A stretch of DNA of 48,213 nt from Bacillota bacterium (lineage in GTDB: Bacteria; Bacillota; SHA-98; UBA4971): assembly GCA_014360195.1 (NCBI GenBank), contig JACIXY010000018.1:15460-63672 (forward strand). Direction: 5' to 3'. The translations under genes and the position numbers were made by a program. The notes beneath the pieces were generated by a model. It was not told where the DNA came from and ran no database searches. It saw only the letters and a list, made by a program, of their open reading frames with translations. This document shows, piece by piece, positions 1 to 8,805 of the stretch. Every line of letters starts with the position of its first letter. Positions within the stretch are counted from its first letter, which is position 1.

Positions 1-2
1 CC

Positions 3-1169
3 TTACTTAGGACATTCGACACCGAAGCGAGAGTACCTCTGGTAAGGCCTGGTACTTCACAATGTTATGTTGTGGCTGCTGCTGGGGATCCTGAAGTGGT
101 CCCTACCGCTGAACAACGGCTGTTCCTGAGCAAACTGAACGGGCAAGGTCGGACGCGGATAGGCGATTCTTCGTGGGAGTATTGTTGCCAACCGGTGCGT
201 GTGAAACGAAAAGTCCTGGGGTACATAGCCGTCTCGGAGAAGAACAAGCAGCTCAATGATATGGAACTGACCGCTCTGGAGCATGCCTGCACAACGGTTG
301 CTCTTGAAATCGCTAAGCAGCAGGCTGTGCTGGAAGCCAGTAAGCGCCTGGAGATGGATTTCTTCGATGATCTCCTCGATGGATCGGTGCAGGTGGAGGA
401 AGTGGCCGAACGCCGTGCGAGAGCACTGGGCTGGCCAGTCGGGCGACCGTTCTACGTGATTGTCGCCCATGTCGACGACTTCGAAGAGAAGTCGGTTCGC
501 GCTGAGGGAGAGCACTTTGCGCAAACCGTCAAGCAACGCATGGTGCGTGCAGCCGAGCAAGCCATTGCCCTGCAACTGGGACCGGGCCACGAGCAAGCGT
601 CCGCGGTGCTTATGCGAGGCGACAGCCTGGTGTGCCTCGTCCCTGCTACGGAGGGCTCTACTCAAAAGGGCGTATCTGCTGCTAGAGCCGTGCAACGCGC
701 CATTGCCGGAGTTGACTCGAAACTTACCGTTTCCGCAGGGGTTTCAGGCGTATGCAAGGAAATCACGAAGGTGCCATCAGCCTATCGAGAGGCGCGCAGC
801 GCTGCAAGCATCTCTCGCGCGCTCTACGGCGGGGGAGGGCTTGCCCACATCAATGATGTCGCCCTGTACGCCCTGCTTCTGGAGAGCGTGGAGCGCCCAC
901 TGCTCGATAGCTTCTGCAAACGCGTTCTGGGACCCCTGCTGGAGTATCAAGAGGAAACCGCCGTACCGTTGATAGAAACTTTAGAGACCCTCATCTCGTG
1001 CAACGGATCGCGACTGAAGACCGCGCGTAAATTGTTCATTCATAGGAACACTCTGGCGTATCGCCTGAGGAAAGCCGAGGAACTGTTGGGAAAGGGCCTT
1101 GCGGACTCGGAGCACCTGCTCACTCTGTCCGTTGCCCTCAAGTTGCAGCGGATCCTATCGAATTGCTAG
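3..1169 (+). CDS. PucR/CdaR-family transcriptional regulator, 5' end outside window
   Basis: The reading frame is open from base 3 with no stop, so the gene starts left of the window; a GTG at 72 is only an internal candidate. About 388 residues are visible. The middle (about residues 145-280) fits the GGDEF-like domain of CdaR/PucR regulators, with a VSAGVSG stretch and an AYREARSA helix. The C-terminus (about 315-385) is the PucR-type helix-turn-helix with the typical NGSRLKTARKLFIHRNTLAYR pattern, here LFIHRNTLAYRLRK. Members of this family sense small catabolites and activate neighbouring catabolic genes. It stands directly upstream of the LIV/AOR operon on the same strand, so it is its likely regulator; that link is inference. 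A terminator follows the stop codon. Confidence 0.88.
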   Translation, partial: LLRTFDTEARVPLVRPGTSQCYVVAAAGDPEVVPTAEQRLFLSKLNGQGRTRIGDSSWEYCCQPVRVKRKVLGYIAVSEKNKQLNDMELTALEHACTTVALEIAKQQAVLEASKRLEMDFFDDLLDGSVQVEEVAERRARALGWPVGRPFYVIVAHVDDFEEKSVRAEGEHFAQTVKQRMVRAAEQAIALQLGPGHEQASAVLMRGDSLVCLVPATEGSTQKGVSAARAVQRAIAGVDSKLTVSAGVSGVCKEITKVPSAYREARSAASISRALYGGGGLAHINDVALYALLLESVERPLLDSFCKRVLGPLLEYQEETAVPLIETLETLISCNGSRLKTARKLFIHRNTLAYRLRKAEELLGKGLADSEHLLTLSVALKLQRILSNC

Positions 1170-1176
1170 CCCCGTC

Positions 1177-1217
1177 GGGCTCACTGTGCACCATGCACAA
1201 TGGGCCCGTCTTTTATT
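1177..1217 (+). terminator. Rho-independent terminator after the PucR gene
   Basis: A 14-bp stem (1177-1190 with 1194-1207) has one mismatch, one G-U pair and a 3-nt loop. It is followed by a T-rich run at 1211-1217. It separates the regulator gene from the LIV/AOR operon, or could attenuate read-through into it. Confidence 0.75.
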
Positions 1218-1294
1218 CGTGCAGCTGTCACGGAGGGAATATATGCGAGGTGAGGGAATAATCATGCAACGGCTAAGAAGGAGGGATAGCCATC

Positions 1295-2434
1295 ATGTCT
1301 TTCAGGCAAAAAGTTGGTTTACTCCTATGTCTTGCTTTTCTTATTGCGTCGACAACCTTGGCGGTTCATGCACAGCCGAAAGTAGTCAAGATCGGTGTGT
1401 TTGCTCCGCTCTCAGGATCCATGGCGGTTGCCGGGCAGCATCAGAACGACGGGATTCGCTTTGCGGCGGATGAGATCAACGAAGCGGGGGGAATCCTGGG
1501 CTACAAGTTGGAGTTCATCTTCGAGGATGACGAGGGGATCCCTGCAAATACGGTCAATATCATGAATAAGCTTCTCTACCGCGACAAAGTCGTGGCTACT
1601 ATGGGAAGCAATAACAGCCCGAGCGTCCTGGCCGTGCTGGACATAATCAAACGGGCTCAGACACCCCACATTGTGCCCAGCGGCGTGGCGTATGCCATCA
1701 CTCACTCTGGGAATCCGTGGGTGTTCAGAGTGACTGCCACCGACGAGGTGTTCACGAAGAAGATCGTCGACTACGGAGTTAACGAGCTCGGTTTTACAAG
1801 GTTCGCTATAATCTTTGACACAAATGACTACGGCCAGGGTGGCAGAGATCTTGTGATGAAGTGGCTGAAAGGCCACGGTCTGTCACCGGTGGCAGTTGAA
1901 GGGTATAACAAGGAGACCAAGGATTTCACCCCACAGCTTATGAGCATAAAGAACGCAAACCCCGAGGCGCTGATCATCTGGGGCAACTACACGGAAGGAG
2001 CCCAGCTCGTCCGGCAGATCAGGTCAATGAACCTGCCGTTCCAGGTGATGGTTTCGACGGGCGTCACCATTGGGAACTTCTACGAGCTGGCGGGCGACGC
2101 GGCTAACGGCATCATCGGAATAACCGGTGGCTGGCATCCGCAGCGTTCCGACGCCAGAGCTCTCGATTTCATCGAGAGATTCAAGAAGGCAAAGGGATAT
2201 GTGGCGGACATGAACGTGGCGTGTGGCTACGATGCAGTTATGCTGCTAGCCAAGGCCATGAAAGAAGCTGGCACGGTTACAGATAAGGCGAAGATCCGCG
2301 AGGCGTTGTCGAGGGTAACGATGGATGGGATTACAGGCAAGATCGCCATCAACGAGAACGGCGACGGAGGGACTGAGGCCCTTTTGTTCACGGTCAAGGA
2401 CGGCAAGCCCGTTCTGATACAGCCTAAGAAGTAG
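1295..2434 (+). CDS. livK: LIV-type ABC transporter substrate-binding protein
   Basis: A 379-residue periplasmic-binding protein of the branched-chain amino acid (LivK/receptor-ligand-binding) family. Residues 1-27 form a Sec signal peptide ending in AVHAQ, with no lipobox cysteine. The mature start, KIGVFAPLSGSMAVAG, and DEINEAGGILG are typical of the family. The ATG is preceded by AAGGAGGG at good spacing. The protein would capture the substrate outside the membrane for LivH/LivM/LivG/LivF encoded downstream. The family binds amino acids, amides, aromatic acids and other small acids, so the substrate cannot be read from the sequence; the AOR genes in the same operon suggest one that yields an aldehyde. 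A strong stem-loop follows. Confidence 0.92.
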   Translation: MSFRQKVGLLLCLAFLIASTTLAVHAQPKVVKIGVFAPLSGSMAVAGQHQNDGIRFAADEINEAGGILGYKLEFIFEDDEGIPANTVNIMNKLLYRDKVVATMGSNNSPSVLAVLDIIKRAQTPHIVPSGVAYAITHSGNPWVFRVTATDEVFTKKIVDYGVNELGFTRFAIIFDTNDYGQGGRDLVMKWLKGHGLSPVAVEGYNKETKDFTPQLMSIKNANPEALIIWGNYTEGAQLVRQIRSMNLPFQVMVSTGVTIGNFYELAGDAANGIIGITGGWHPQRSDARALDFIERFKKAKGYVADMNVACGYDAVMLLAKAMKEAGTVTDKAKIREALSRVTMDGITGKIAINENGDGGTEALLFTVKDGKPVLIQPKK

Positions 2435-2472
2435 GACAGTTCATAAGAAGGAATGAGGTGCCGGTGCTGGAT

Positions 2473-2519
2473 GTGCGGGCAAGTTGTCCGTGTGTCGCCT
2501 GCGCGGCACTTGCCCGCAC
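2473..2519 (+). other. Intercistronic stem-loop after the binding-protein gene
   Basis: A perfect 12-bp inverted repeat, GTGCGGGCAAGT (2473-2484) with ACTTGCCCGCAC (2508-2519), encloses a 23-nt loop. No U-tract follows. It lies between the binding-protein gene and the ferredoxin gene. A partial terminator or 3'-end stabiliser raising binding-protein mRNA is the likely role (inference). Confidence 0.7.
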
Positions 2520-2624
2520 ATTCTTCAGCGGGGGCGGCCTCCGGCAGAGGCGGCCGCGCAGGCGACCGGGCAGGCGGAGGGGCAATGGTCGGGCAGGACA
2601 TACGGCGGCGAGGGAGGAAATGCG

Positions 2625-3101
2625 ATGGAAGGCGCGTTGGTTACAGATCCGGCCAAGTGTACAGGGTGCTTGCAGTGCGAGTTGGCGTGTTCTCTCAAAC
2701 ACGAAGGGCAATTTGCTCCGTGGCTCGCTCGAGTCGTGGTTCACAGGACGCCCGAGACTTGCCTGGCCTTTCCCAACGTGTGCCAGCATTGCGAAGACCC
2801 GCCGTGTGCTCATGCATGCCCGGTTGGAGCTCTGAAGACTTCTCCGGGGACCGGCGCCGTTTACGTTGATGTGGTCGAGTGCATCGGTTGCCGAGAATGC
2901 CTTGAGGCGTGCTCGCATGGCTCCATTTCCTTTGACTCCGATAAGGGCGTGGCCTTGAAGTGCGACCTCTGTAATGGTGAACCCGCCTGTGTAGATGTCT
3001 GTCCTACTGGAGCGATCCGTCTGGAGCGATACGTTGCGCGGGGGAGCGACTGTCTTGCGGGGCCAGGAAATCCCGACCGGAGGAGGACCGACGATGAGTA
3101 G
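2625..3101 (+). CDS. Four-cluster 4Fe-4S ferredoxin, electron-transfer partner of AOR1
   Basis: A 158-residue polyferredoxin of the DMSO-reductase B-subunit/HycB type. Four cysteine groups are visible: CTGCLQCELAC, CQHCEDPPCAHACPVG, CIGCRECLEACSHG and CDLCNGEPACVDVCPTG, enough for four [4Fe-4S] clusters. The frame extends further upstream, but the start chosen is the ATG at 2625, behind AGGGAGGA at 2611-2618; the upstream extension is unrelated sequence over the hairpin region. The stop codon overlaps the AOR1 start by 8 bases, indicating translational coupling. It most likely takes electrons from the tungsten enzyme and passes them to a soluble carrier. Confidence 0.9.
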   Translation: MEGALVTDPAKCTGCLQCELACSLKHEGQFAPWLARVVVHRTPETCLAFPNVCQHCEDPPCAHACPVGALKTSPGTGAVYVDVVECIGCRECLEACSHGSISFDSDKGVALKCDLCNGEPACVDVCPTGAIRLERYVARGSDCLAGPGNPDRRRTDDE

Positions 3102-5025
3102 CAATGGTGGTGTTACTGTTCTACACGTCGACCTCTCAGAACGCTCTACGTACATAGAAAGATTCGCGCTTCCGGACGTTGCAAGGCTCCTGGGAGGCCG
3201 GGGTCTGGCCTCGCATATCCTTTTCCGTGATATGGGCAAAGGTGTCGACCCGCTTGGAGCCGAGGCGGTACTGGTCTTTGCACCTGGTCACCTCACCGGC
3301 ACATGCGCTCCTACTGCAGGAAGAACGACGGTCGTAGGTAAGAGCCCGGCAACCGGTCTCTTCATGAAGTCGAGCATGGGCGGCCACTGGGGGGCCGGGC
3401 TTAAGTTTGCGGGATATGACATCCTCGTGGTTCACGGAGCAGCCTCTCAGCCGACATACCTGCTTGTCACGGATACCGCGGTCCAGTTCGGAGACGCCTC
3501 CCAGTATTGGGGGCTTGACGTCCGCGAGACGAGCCGCGAAATGGCCAAGCAGCTTGCCATGCCCGACGTGGACATCGCTTGCATAGGTCCATCCGGCGAG
3601 AACAAGGTCAAGGTCGCTGGAATCATGTGCACCTACTATCACGCTGCAGCTCGGGGCGGGCTTGGAGCTGCGATGGGAGCAAAGAACTTGAAGGCAATCG
3701 CCGTGCGAGGCCGTACCCCGATAAAGGTCGCGGAGCCTGGCAGGTTCTGGGATGTCTCGGAGGAAGCCCGCAAGCGGATCGCCGCAACCGGTAGATGCAA
3801 GTTCTACGGCCAGTACGGCACAGCCGGGGTCGTGGTTGGGACCAATGAGATGGAAGCATTCCCCGTCCAGAACTTCCGGCGCGGGTACATGGAGAACGCC
3901 TACCAGATAAGCGGGCAGTGCCTGACTGATAGGGGCTACCTCGTTCGGCGCGAGTCTTGCTTTGCGTGTCCGATCTCCTGCAAGAGGTACTCCGCGACTC
4001 GCGCAAGATACTCAGGGTCGGAAGCAGGTGGGCCGGAATACGAGACGCTGGCAGCATTTGGTGCCGGCTGTCTTTTGGAAGACATGGACGCCAACCTGAG
4101 AGCCAACGAACTGTGCAACATTCTCGGCCTCGACTCCATCTCCACAGCCTCTGTGATTCAATGGGCGTTCGAATCGGCAGAGCGCGGTGTTGTTCCCGAA
4201 CATGTGGACGACGGATCGGGTGGTCATGTTCGCCTGGCATGGGGTGATGCAGACGCAGTCCTAGCCTTGATAGAGATGATCGCACATCGGAAGGGCTTTG
4301 GCGATGTTCTTGCTGACGGAGTTCGTTCTGCGGCCCGAAGGGTGGGAGGAGATTCCTGGAAGTGGGCGGTCGAGGCAAAGGGCCTGGAGCAATCCCGCGT
4401 GGAGACGCGTATGGCCAAGGCTTACGCTCTCGCCTTCGCAACCAATCCCAGAGGACCTGACCACCTTTACGGTCAGCCAATGGCGGAATTCGGCTTTTCC
4501 CCAGAAGCTCGCGAGTTGGTCAGAAAGTTGACCGGCGATGTGAAGTTCGCCAACCCCGTCATCACGGAGCACAAACCCGAGCTTGTGGCGTGGCACGAGG
4601 AGTGTTTTGCCATGACAGACAGCCTTGGGCTGTGCTCCAGGGCAACCCTGTCTACCTACGCGATCACCCCCGGTATGATGGCGGAAATGCTCTCCGCGGC
4701 AACAGGATTCGAAGTAGACGAACAGGAGATGCACGAAGCCGCGAGGCGCATCATTAACCTGGAACGCGCGTTCAACGCGCGCGAGGGGGCGGGGCGAAAG
4801 GACGACAGGCTCCCGTGGCGTTTGATGCACGAGGAACTTCCCAATTCCAGGGGCATTAAGGCCGTGAACTCGGAGGAAGAGTTAGGGGCGATGCTGGACG
4901 AATACTACGACATTCGGGGCTGGGACCGAGAGACCGGAGTGCCCAAGGCATCAACGCTCCTCAGTCTCGGGTTGGAAGAGGTCGCGTCCGCCCTCTACAG
5001 CGAGCCTGGTAAGCAACGGATGTAA
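3094..5025 (+). CDS. Tungsten-dependent aldehyde:ferredoxin oxidoreductase (AOR1)
   Basis: A 643-residue AOR-family enzyme, usual family length. These enzymes oxidise an aldehyde to the acid (or the reverse) with a tungsten bis-pterin cofactor and one [4Fe-4S] cluster. The cluster ligands are visible as C289, C292 and C296 (CFACPISC) and C514 (LGLCSRAT). The N-terminal domain has LLGGRGLAS, and ARGGLGAAMGAKNLKAI is the family's pterin-binding region. The start is ATG 3094, behind GGAGGAGG; a longer frame upstream overlaps the ferredoxin gene and is rejected. Its operon position between a ferredoxin and an iron-sulfur flavoprotein inside an ABC import operon argues for a catabolic role on the imported substrate. 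The substrate is not predictable from sequence. Confidence 0.93.
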   Translation: MSSNGGVTVLHVDLSERSTYIERFALPDVARLLGGRGLASHILFRDMGKGVDPLGAEAVLVFAPGHLTGTCAPTAGRTTVVGKSPATGLFMKSSMGGHWGAGLKFAGYDILVVHGAASQPTYLLVTDTAVQFGDASQYWGLDVRETSREMAKQLAMPDVDIACIGPSGENKVKVAGIMCTYYHAAARGGLGAAMGAKNLKAIAVRGRTPIKVAEPGRFWDVSEEARKRIAATGRCKFYGQYGTAGVVVGTNEMEAFPVQNFRRGYMENAYQISGQCLTDRGYLVRRESCFACPISCKRYSATRARYSGSEAGGPEYETLAAFGAGCLLEDMDANLRANELCNILGLDSISTASVIQWAFESAERGVVPEHVDDGSGGHVRLAWGDADAVLALIEMIAHRKGFGDVLADGVRSAARRVGGDSWKWAVEAKGLEQSRVETRMAKAYALAFATNPRGPDHLYGQPMAEFGFSPEARELVRKLTGDVKFANPVITEHKPELVAWHEECFAMTDSLGLCSRATLSTYAITPGMMAEMLSAATGFEVDEQEMHEAARRIINLERAFNAREGAGRKDDRLPWRLMHEELPNSRGIKAVNSEEELGAMLDEYYDIRGWDRETGVPKASTLLSLGLEEVASALYSEPGKQRM

Positions 5026-5043
5026 GAGAGGGAGGTTCCCAAG

Positions 5044-5745
5044 ATGGATATTCGAGTAGTTGGGGTCTCCGGGAGTCCCCGTCACGCAAATACCGACATT
5101 ATGGTCAAAGAGGCGCTTGCTGCTGCGGCGGAGGTGCCGGGGACGACGACTGAGTTTGTCTCGCTCGCGAATAAGAAGATCTCGGGCTGTGTCAACTGCA
5201 GAGGGTGCGTCAGGAAAGGATATTGCGTCGTGCAGGATGACTGGCAAGAGTGTGTGAGACCCCTCATCGACCCGGTGCCCGACGGGGTTATCCTGGGCGC
5301 CGCTGTCTATTTCTTCAATATCAACTCTCAGGCGAGAGCTTTCATGGAAAGGTGCACGTCGCTGCTAAAAGGGCTGTTCTTCTCGGAAGCAGTCCAGAAG
5401 CCGCCAGACTGGAGCAGGACGGTAGGCGCGGGGATCGCAGTAGGCTTCGACCGCCACGGGGGCCAGGAGCACACGATCTCCAGTATCATCCACTGGTTTC
5501 TCATAAACAACTTCGTTTGCGTCGGGGGCAGCCACATAGGTTACATAGGCGCTCCGGGATGGCTTATGGGTGAGAACAACCGCGACTCGATTCTCCGCGA
5601 CACTGAGCTGGGTCTAAAGGCGTGCCGGATCATCGGGCGCCGCGTTGCTGAAACAGCAGCACTGCTCAAGGCAGGGTATGAGGCGCTGAAGGGGACGTCA
5701 CGGGAGTCGAAACGGGGGTCGAACGTCCCGGAGGAATCAAAGTGA
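5044..5745 (+). CDS. Iron-sulfur flavoprotein (Isf/NADPH-dependent FMN reductase family)
   Basis: A 233-residue flavodoxin-fold protein. The FMN phosphate loop is GVSGSPRHANTD near the N-terminus. A compact cysteine motif, CVNCRGCVRKGYC (C-x2-C-x2-C-x5-C, about residues 56-68), matches the cluster-binding signature of iron-sulfur flavoproteins, which accept electrons from ferredoxin. It begins 18 bases after AOR1 behind GAGGGAGG, and its stop overlaps the MoaD-like start (GTGA). In this context it probably carries electrons from the AOR1/ferredoxin pair to a further acceptor; a detoxifying quinone or oxygen reductase role is an alternative. Confidence 0.85.
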   Translation: MDIRVVGVSGSPRHANTDIMVKEALAAAAEVPGTTTEFVSLANKKISGCVNCRGCVRKGYCVVQDDWQECVRPLIDPVPDGVILGAAVYFFNINSQARAFMERCTSLLKGLFFSEAVQKPPDWSRTVGAGIAVGFDRHGGQEHTISSIIHWFLINNFVCVGGSHIGYIGAPGWLMGENNRDSILRDTELGLKACRIIGRRVAETAALLKAGYEALKGTSRESKRGSNVPEESK

Positions 5746-6035
5746 AGATTACTGTGAACGTGTTCGGCTACACCAAAGGCCCGCTCAACACCGAGGTAGA
5801 CTTCCAAGAGGGAGCGACCGTAGCGGACGTGGTTGCCTGGCTCAGGAGCGTGGACCGCTTACCCCAGACTTTCGAAGAGTGTCACAGCGTCCCTGAGAAC
5901 AGCGGACCGCCGGAGGTGCTCAGGGGCCTCTTGGTTGTTGTGAACCACGTCAATGTAAATGTTCTTGATGGGCCGAACACAGTGCTCAAGGACGGAGACA
6001 GGGTAACAGTTCTTGCAGCCATGGCTGGTGGGTGA
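5742..6035 (+). CDS. MoaD/ThiS-family sulfur-carrier-like protein
   Basis: A 97-residue beta-grasp protein with the terminal Gly-Gly (LAAMAGG) that MoaD and ThiS need for thiocarboxylate formation. The GTG start overlaps the preceding stop. MoaD homologues supply sulfur for the dithiolene of molybdopterin, the cofactor of AOR. Encoding it in the AOR operon suggests local pterin supply or a dedicated tungstopterin sulfur carrier. No MoaE, MoaA or MoeA gene is present in the window, so the rest of cofactor synthesis must come from elsewhere. Confidence 0.85.
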   Translation: MKITVNVFGYTKGPLNTEVDFQEGATVADVVAWLRSVDRLPQTFEECHSVPENSGPPEVLRGLLVVVNHVNVNVLDGPNTVLKDGDRVTVLAAMAGG

Positions 6036-6093
6036 CGGGTAGACCCGCGGGTAGACCTGCCCGCATCGTGCTACCGGACGAGGAGTGTGTCTC

Positions 6094-6969
6094 GTGCAGT
6101 TCAGTGTATCTGACCTCGTGCAGATAATCCTTTCAGGTGTAGCCATGGGCTCCATCTACGCTCTCATGGCACTCGGCTTCACGATCATCTATAACGCTCT
6201 GAGGCTCATCAACTTCGCACAGGGAGACATGTTCATGCTGGGAGCCACCTTTGGCTTGACCCTGTTCGTGATGTGGCGTCTGCCCTTCTCGGTTGCCTTC
6301 CTGTTGGCTGGGCTCGGAGTGGCTGTCGTGGGGATGATCATCGAGCGGACGGTCTTCCGCCCCTTGAGGCGTTACCCGGTCCTGAACCTGATAATTGCCA
6401 CGATCGGCATTTCCATAACCCTGCGGGCGCTGGCGTTGATTATCTGGGGATCTCAGGCGCTCCTCTTCCCGCCCGTTTTTGGGGATAAGCCGATCACCGT
6501 CGGTAAACTCGTCTTGATGCCCCACTATCTGTGGATTATCGGCATTGCCGTCGTGGTCATCGCATTGCTTCAGGCTTTCTTCACCCTTACCCTACCTGGC
6601 AAGGCCATGAGGGCTACCGCGCAAAATCGCGACGCCGCGGCCCTCATGGGAATCAACGTCTTTCGTATGGACTCGCTCGCATCAGCGATAAGCGCTGGCC
6701 TCGGAGGGTTCGGGGGCGTGCTTATCGCCCCGGTGTTCTTCGTTACCACAGAGATGGGAGCTCTGGCAGGGCTCAAAGGCTTTGCTGCAGCTGTTTTGGG
6801 TGGCTTCGGCACCATACCCGGGGCCATCGTCGGCGGGCTGGTGCTGGGAGTCAGCGAAAGTCTGGCGGCGAGCGTTGTGTCCGCGTACAGGGATGCTGTG
6901 GCGTTCGTAATCCTCATCGCGGTGCTCCTGTGGAGGCCCGGCGGTATCATGGGGAGAAAGACGCGATAG
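6094..6969 (+). CDS. livH: LIV-type ABC transporter permease LivH
   Basis: A 291-residue inner-membrane permease of the branched-chain amino acid transporter family. It has about eight hydrophobic segments and the typical GSIYALMALGFTIIY and LINFAQGDMFMLG N-terminal signature, with an EAA-like loop around KAMRATAQNRDAAALMGI. GTG 6094 is chosen because GGAGG/GAGGAG at 6080-6085 lies 8 bases upstream; an in-frame GTG at 6085 overlaps that site. It pairs with LivM to form the membrane channel. Confidence 0.92.
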   Translation: MQFSVSDLVQIILSGVAMGSIYALMALGFTIIYNALRLINFAQGDMFMLGATFGLTLFVMWRLPFSVAFLLAGLGVAVVGMIIERTVFRPLRRYPVLNLIIATIGISITLRALALIIWGSQALLFPPVFGDKPITVGKLVLMPHYLWIIGIAVVVIALLQAFFTLTLPGKAMRATAQNRDAAALMGINVFRMDSLASAISAGLGGFGGVLIAPVFFVTTEMGALAGLKGFAAAVLGGFGTIPGAIVGGLVLGVSESLAASVVSAYRDAVAFVILIAVLLWRPGGIMGRKTR

Positions 6970-6979
6970 GAGGTAGTTC

Positions 6980-7969
6980 ATGGCAGCATCGAGGTTAGCT
7001 TCCAAGGAAGTGCGACAGGTGCTGGGCATCGGAGCTGTGTGCCTCGTGCCAGTAGTCCTGCGCAACAACTACTACATCCATCTTGCCAACGCCGCCATGA
7101 TAACCATGATCGTTGCCACAGGCTTAAACCTCCTTACAGGGTACTGCGGCCAGATCTCCATCGGCCACGCTGCGTTCTGGGCCGTCGGAGCCTACACCTC
7201 TGCCCTGTTGACAACCCGTTTGGGATGGTCTTTCTGGGCCGCGTTGCCTGCGTCAGGCCTTGTGGCTGCGGTCCTCGGATACGTAATCGGGCGGCCAACC
7301 CTTCGCCTCAAGGGCGCTTACTTGGCGATCGCCTCGATCGGGGTCGGAGAGATAGTTCAGCTTGTATTGCTCAACTGGACGAAGGGAACAGGAGGCGCCC
7401 TGGGGATAAAGGGTATACCGTTTCCCAGATTGCTTGGCTTCGAACTTGCGACCGAATTCCAGCTGTTCTATCTCATCTTCGCCGTTTTCCTCACGATCTT
7501 TGGGGTCACCGACGGGATCGTGAGGTCGCCTCTTGGCCGCGCGTTTCTGGCCATCCGGCAGAACGAGGTAGCCGCCCAGTTCATGGGAGTTGACATTGCG
7601 CGCCTCAAGGTCCTTGCATTTGTGATCAGCACAGCTTATGCCGGCGTGGCCGGCAGCCTGTTCGCCCACTTGCAAGGGTACATATCGCCGTATGGCTTTG
7701 GCTTTAAGGAATCCGTCGGCATCCTGTGCATGGCTCTCGCAGGCGGTATGGGTTACCGATGGGGTCCGGTCATCGGGGTACTCCTTCTCACTATAGCGCG
7801 AGAGAGCTTCAGGTACTTTCAAGACTACCAGCTCGTGGTTTACGGTCTCCTGTTGATCGTCGTAATCGTGTTTATGCCGAAAGGAGTGGCAGGGTCAGTC
7901 CCTGAACTGGTCGACAAGTGGCGCGGCCGACTTCGGCGCCGGGGTCAGCGCCGGGGTCAACCCACCTAA
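6980..7969 (+). CDS. livM: LIV-type ABC transporter permease LivM
   Basis: A 329-residue permease of the LivM family with about nine membrane segments. The GYCGQISIGHAAFWAVGAY motif is characteristic, and GRAFLAIRQNEVAAQFMGVD is the ATPase-contacting loop. The ATG stands behind GGAGGTAG, ten bases after the livH stop. The C-terminus is short and basic (GRLRRRGQRRG) with no fused ATPase domain, since LivG is encoded separately downstream. Confidence 0.93.
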   Translation: MAASRLASKEVRQVLGIGAVCLVPVVLRNNYYIHLANAAMITMIVATGLNLLTGYCGQISIGHAAFWAVGAYTSALLTTRLGWSFWAALPASGLVAAVLGYVIGRPTLRLKGAYLAIASIGVGEIVQLVLLNWTKGTGGALGIKGIPFPRLLGFELATEFQLFYLIFAVFLTIFGVTDGIVRSPLGRAFLAIRQNEVAAQFMGVDIARLKVLAFVISTAYAGVAGSLFAHLQGYISPYGFGFKESVGILCMALAGGMGYRWGPVIGVLLLTIARESFRYFQDYQLVVYGLLLIVVIVFMPKGVAGSVPELVDKWRGRLRRRGQRRGQPT

Positions 7970-8040
7970 GTTGCTTCTGCAACTGCAAATCGGGCTAGAC
8001 CGCGAGGGCGCAGTTGGGTGCGTGTGGGGGCGATTTGTGA

Positions 8041-8805
8041 ATGGCGGTCATCCTTGACGTCCGGAACCTCTCCAAATCCTTCGGAGGCCTGGTTGCCATA
8101 GACGATCTTTCCCTTGAAGTCGAGAGGGGAACGATCCACGCGATTATCGGGCCAAATGGGTCGGGCAAGACCACATTCTTCAACCTGGCAACTGGGCTGT
8201 ACACGCCTGATAGCGGAGAGATCCTATTTGAGGGAGAACGCATCAGCGGCCTTCCGCCTCACGTCATAGCCCACAAGGGAATCGGACGCACCTTTCAGAA
8301 CCTGCTCCTGTTCGGGGACATGACGGCTGTGGACAACGTCATGGTCGGCCTCCAGTGTCGCAACCGTTACTCTCTTGTTGAGGCGATTCTGAGGACGGGA
8401 TCTGCCGTTACCGACCAGATGTACAAAGAGGCCACCAAGCTCCTCGATTTTGTGCGATTGGGCGGGTCGCGCGATCAGCCGTCCAAGTATCTATCTTACG
8501 GTGAGCAACGTCTCCTGGAAATCGCTAGAGCGTTGGGAACAAACCCCCGGCTTATCCTCCTGGATGAGCCTGCAGCCGGCATGAATCCTCAGGAGACGAT
8601 TCTCCTCACGAAGACGATCCGCCGTATCCGTGACGAGTTGGGGGTAACGGTAGTCATCATAGAGCATGACATGAGGCTGGTAATGAACCTTGCCGAGCGT
8701 GTCTCCGTCCTCGACTACGGCAGGAAGGTCTCCGAGGGCCCCCCAGAAGTCATCAAGAACGATCCCAAAGTCATTGAAGCGTACCTTGGGGTTACAGAGG
8801 AGTAG
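8041..8805 (+). CDS. livG: LIV-type ABC transporter ATPase LivG
   Basis: A 254-residue ABC ATPase. Visible motifs are Walker A GPNGSGKTT, signature LSYGEQRLLEIARAL, Walker B LILLDEPAAGMN and the switch histidine in VIIEHDM. The LivG-type tail, EAYLGVTEE, is intact. It energises LivH/LivM together with LivF. Its ribosome binding site is poor, and 71 bases separate it from livM. Its stop codon overlaps the GTG start of the DUF1177 gene. Confidence 0.93.
   Translation: MAVILDVRNLSKSFGGLVAIDDLSLEVERGTIHAIIGPNGSGKTTFFNLATGLYTPDSGEILFEGERISGLPPHVIAHKGIGRTFQNLLLFGDMTAVDNVMVGLQCRNRYSLVEAILRTGSAVTDQMYKEATKLLDFVRLGGSRDQPSKYLSYGEQRLLEIARALGTNPRLILLDEPAAGMNPQETILLTKTIRRIRDELGVTVVIIEHDMRLVMNLAERVSVLDYGRKVSEGPPEVIKNDPKVIEAYLGVTEE

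Noticed and set aside
1243-1473. Short frame behind GGAGGG that overlaps the start of livK
   Set aside because: It overlaps livK almost entirely in another frame and resembles no known leader peptide.
2484-2624. N-terminal extension of the ferredoxin gene
   Set aside because: It covers an intercistronic hairpin, has no ferredoxin-like sequence, and the internal ATG 2625 has a strong ribosome binding site.
3623-4480. Long frames antisense to AOR1 and other genes
   Set aside because: These are GC-rich shadow frames of strong coding genes with arginine-rich, family-less translations.
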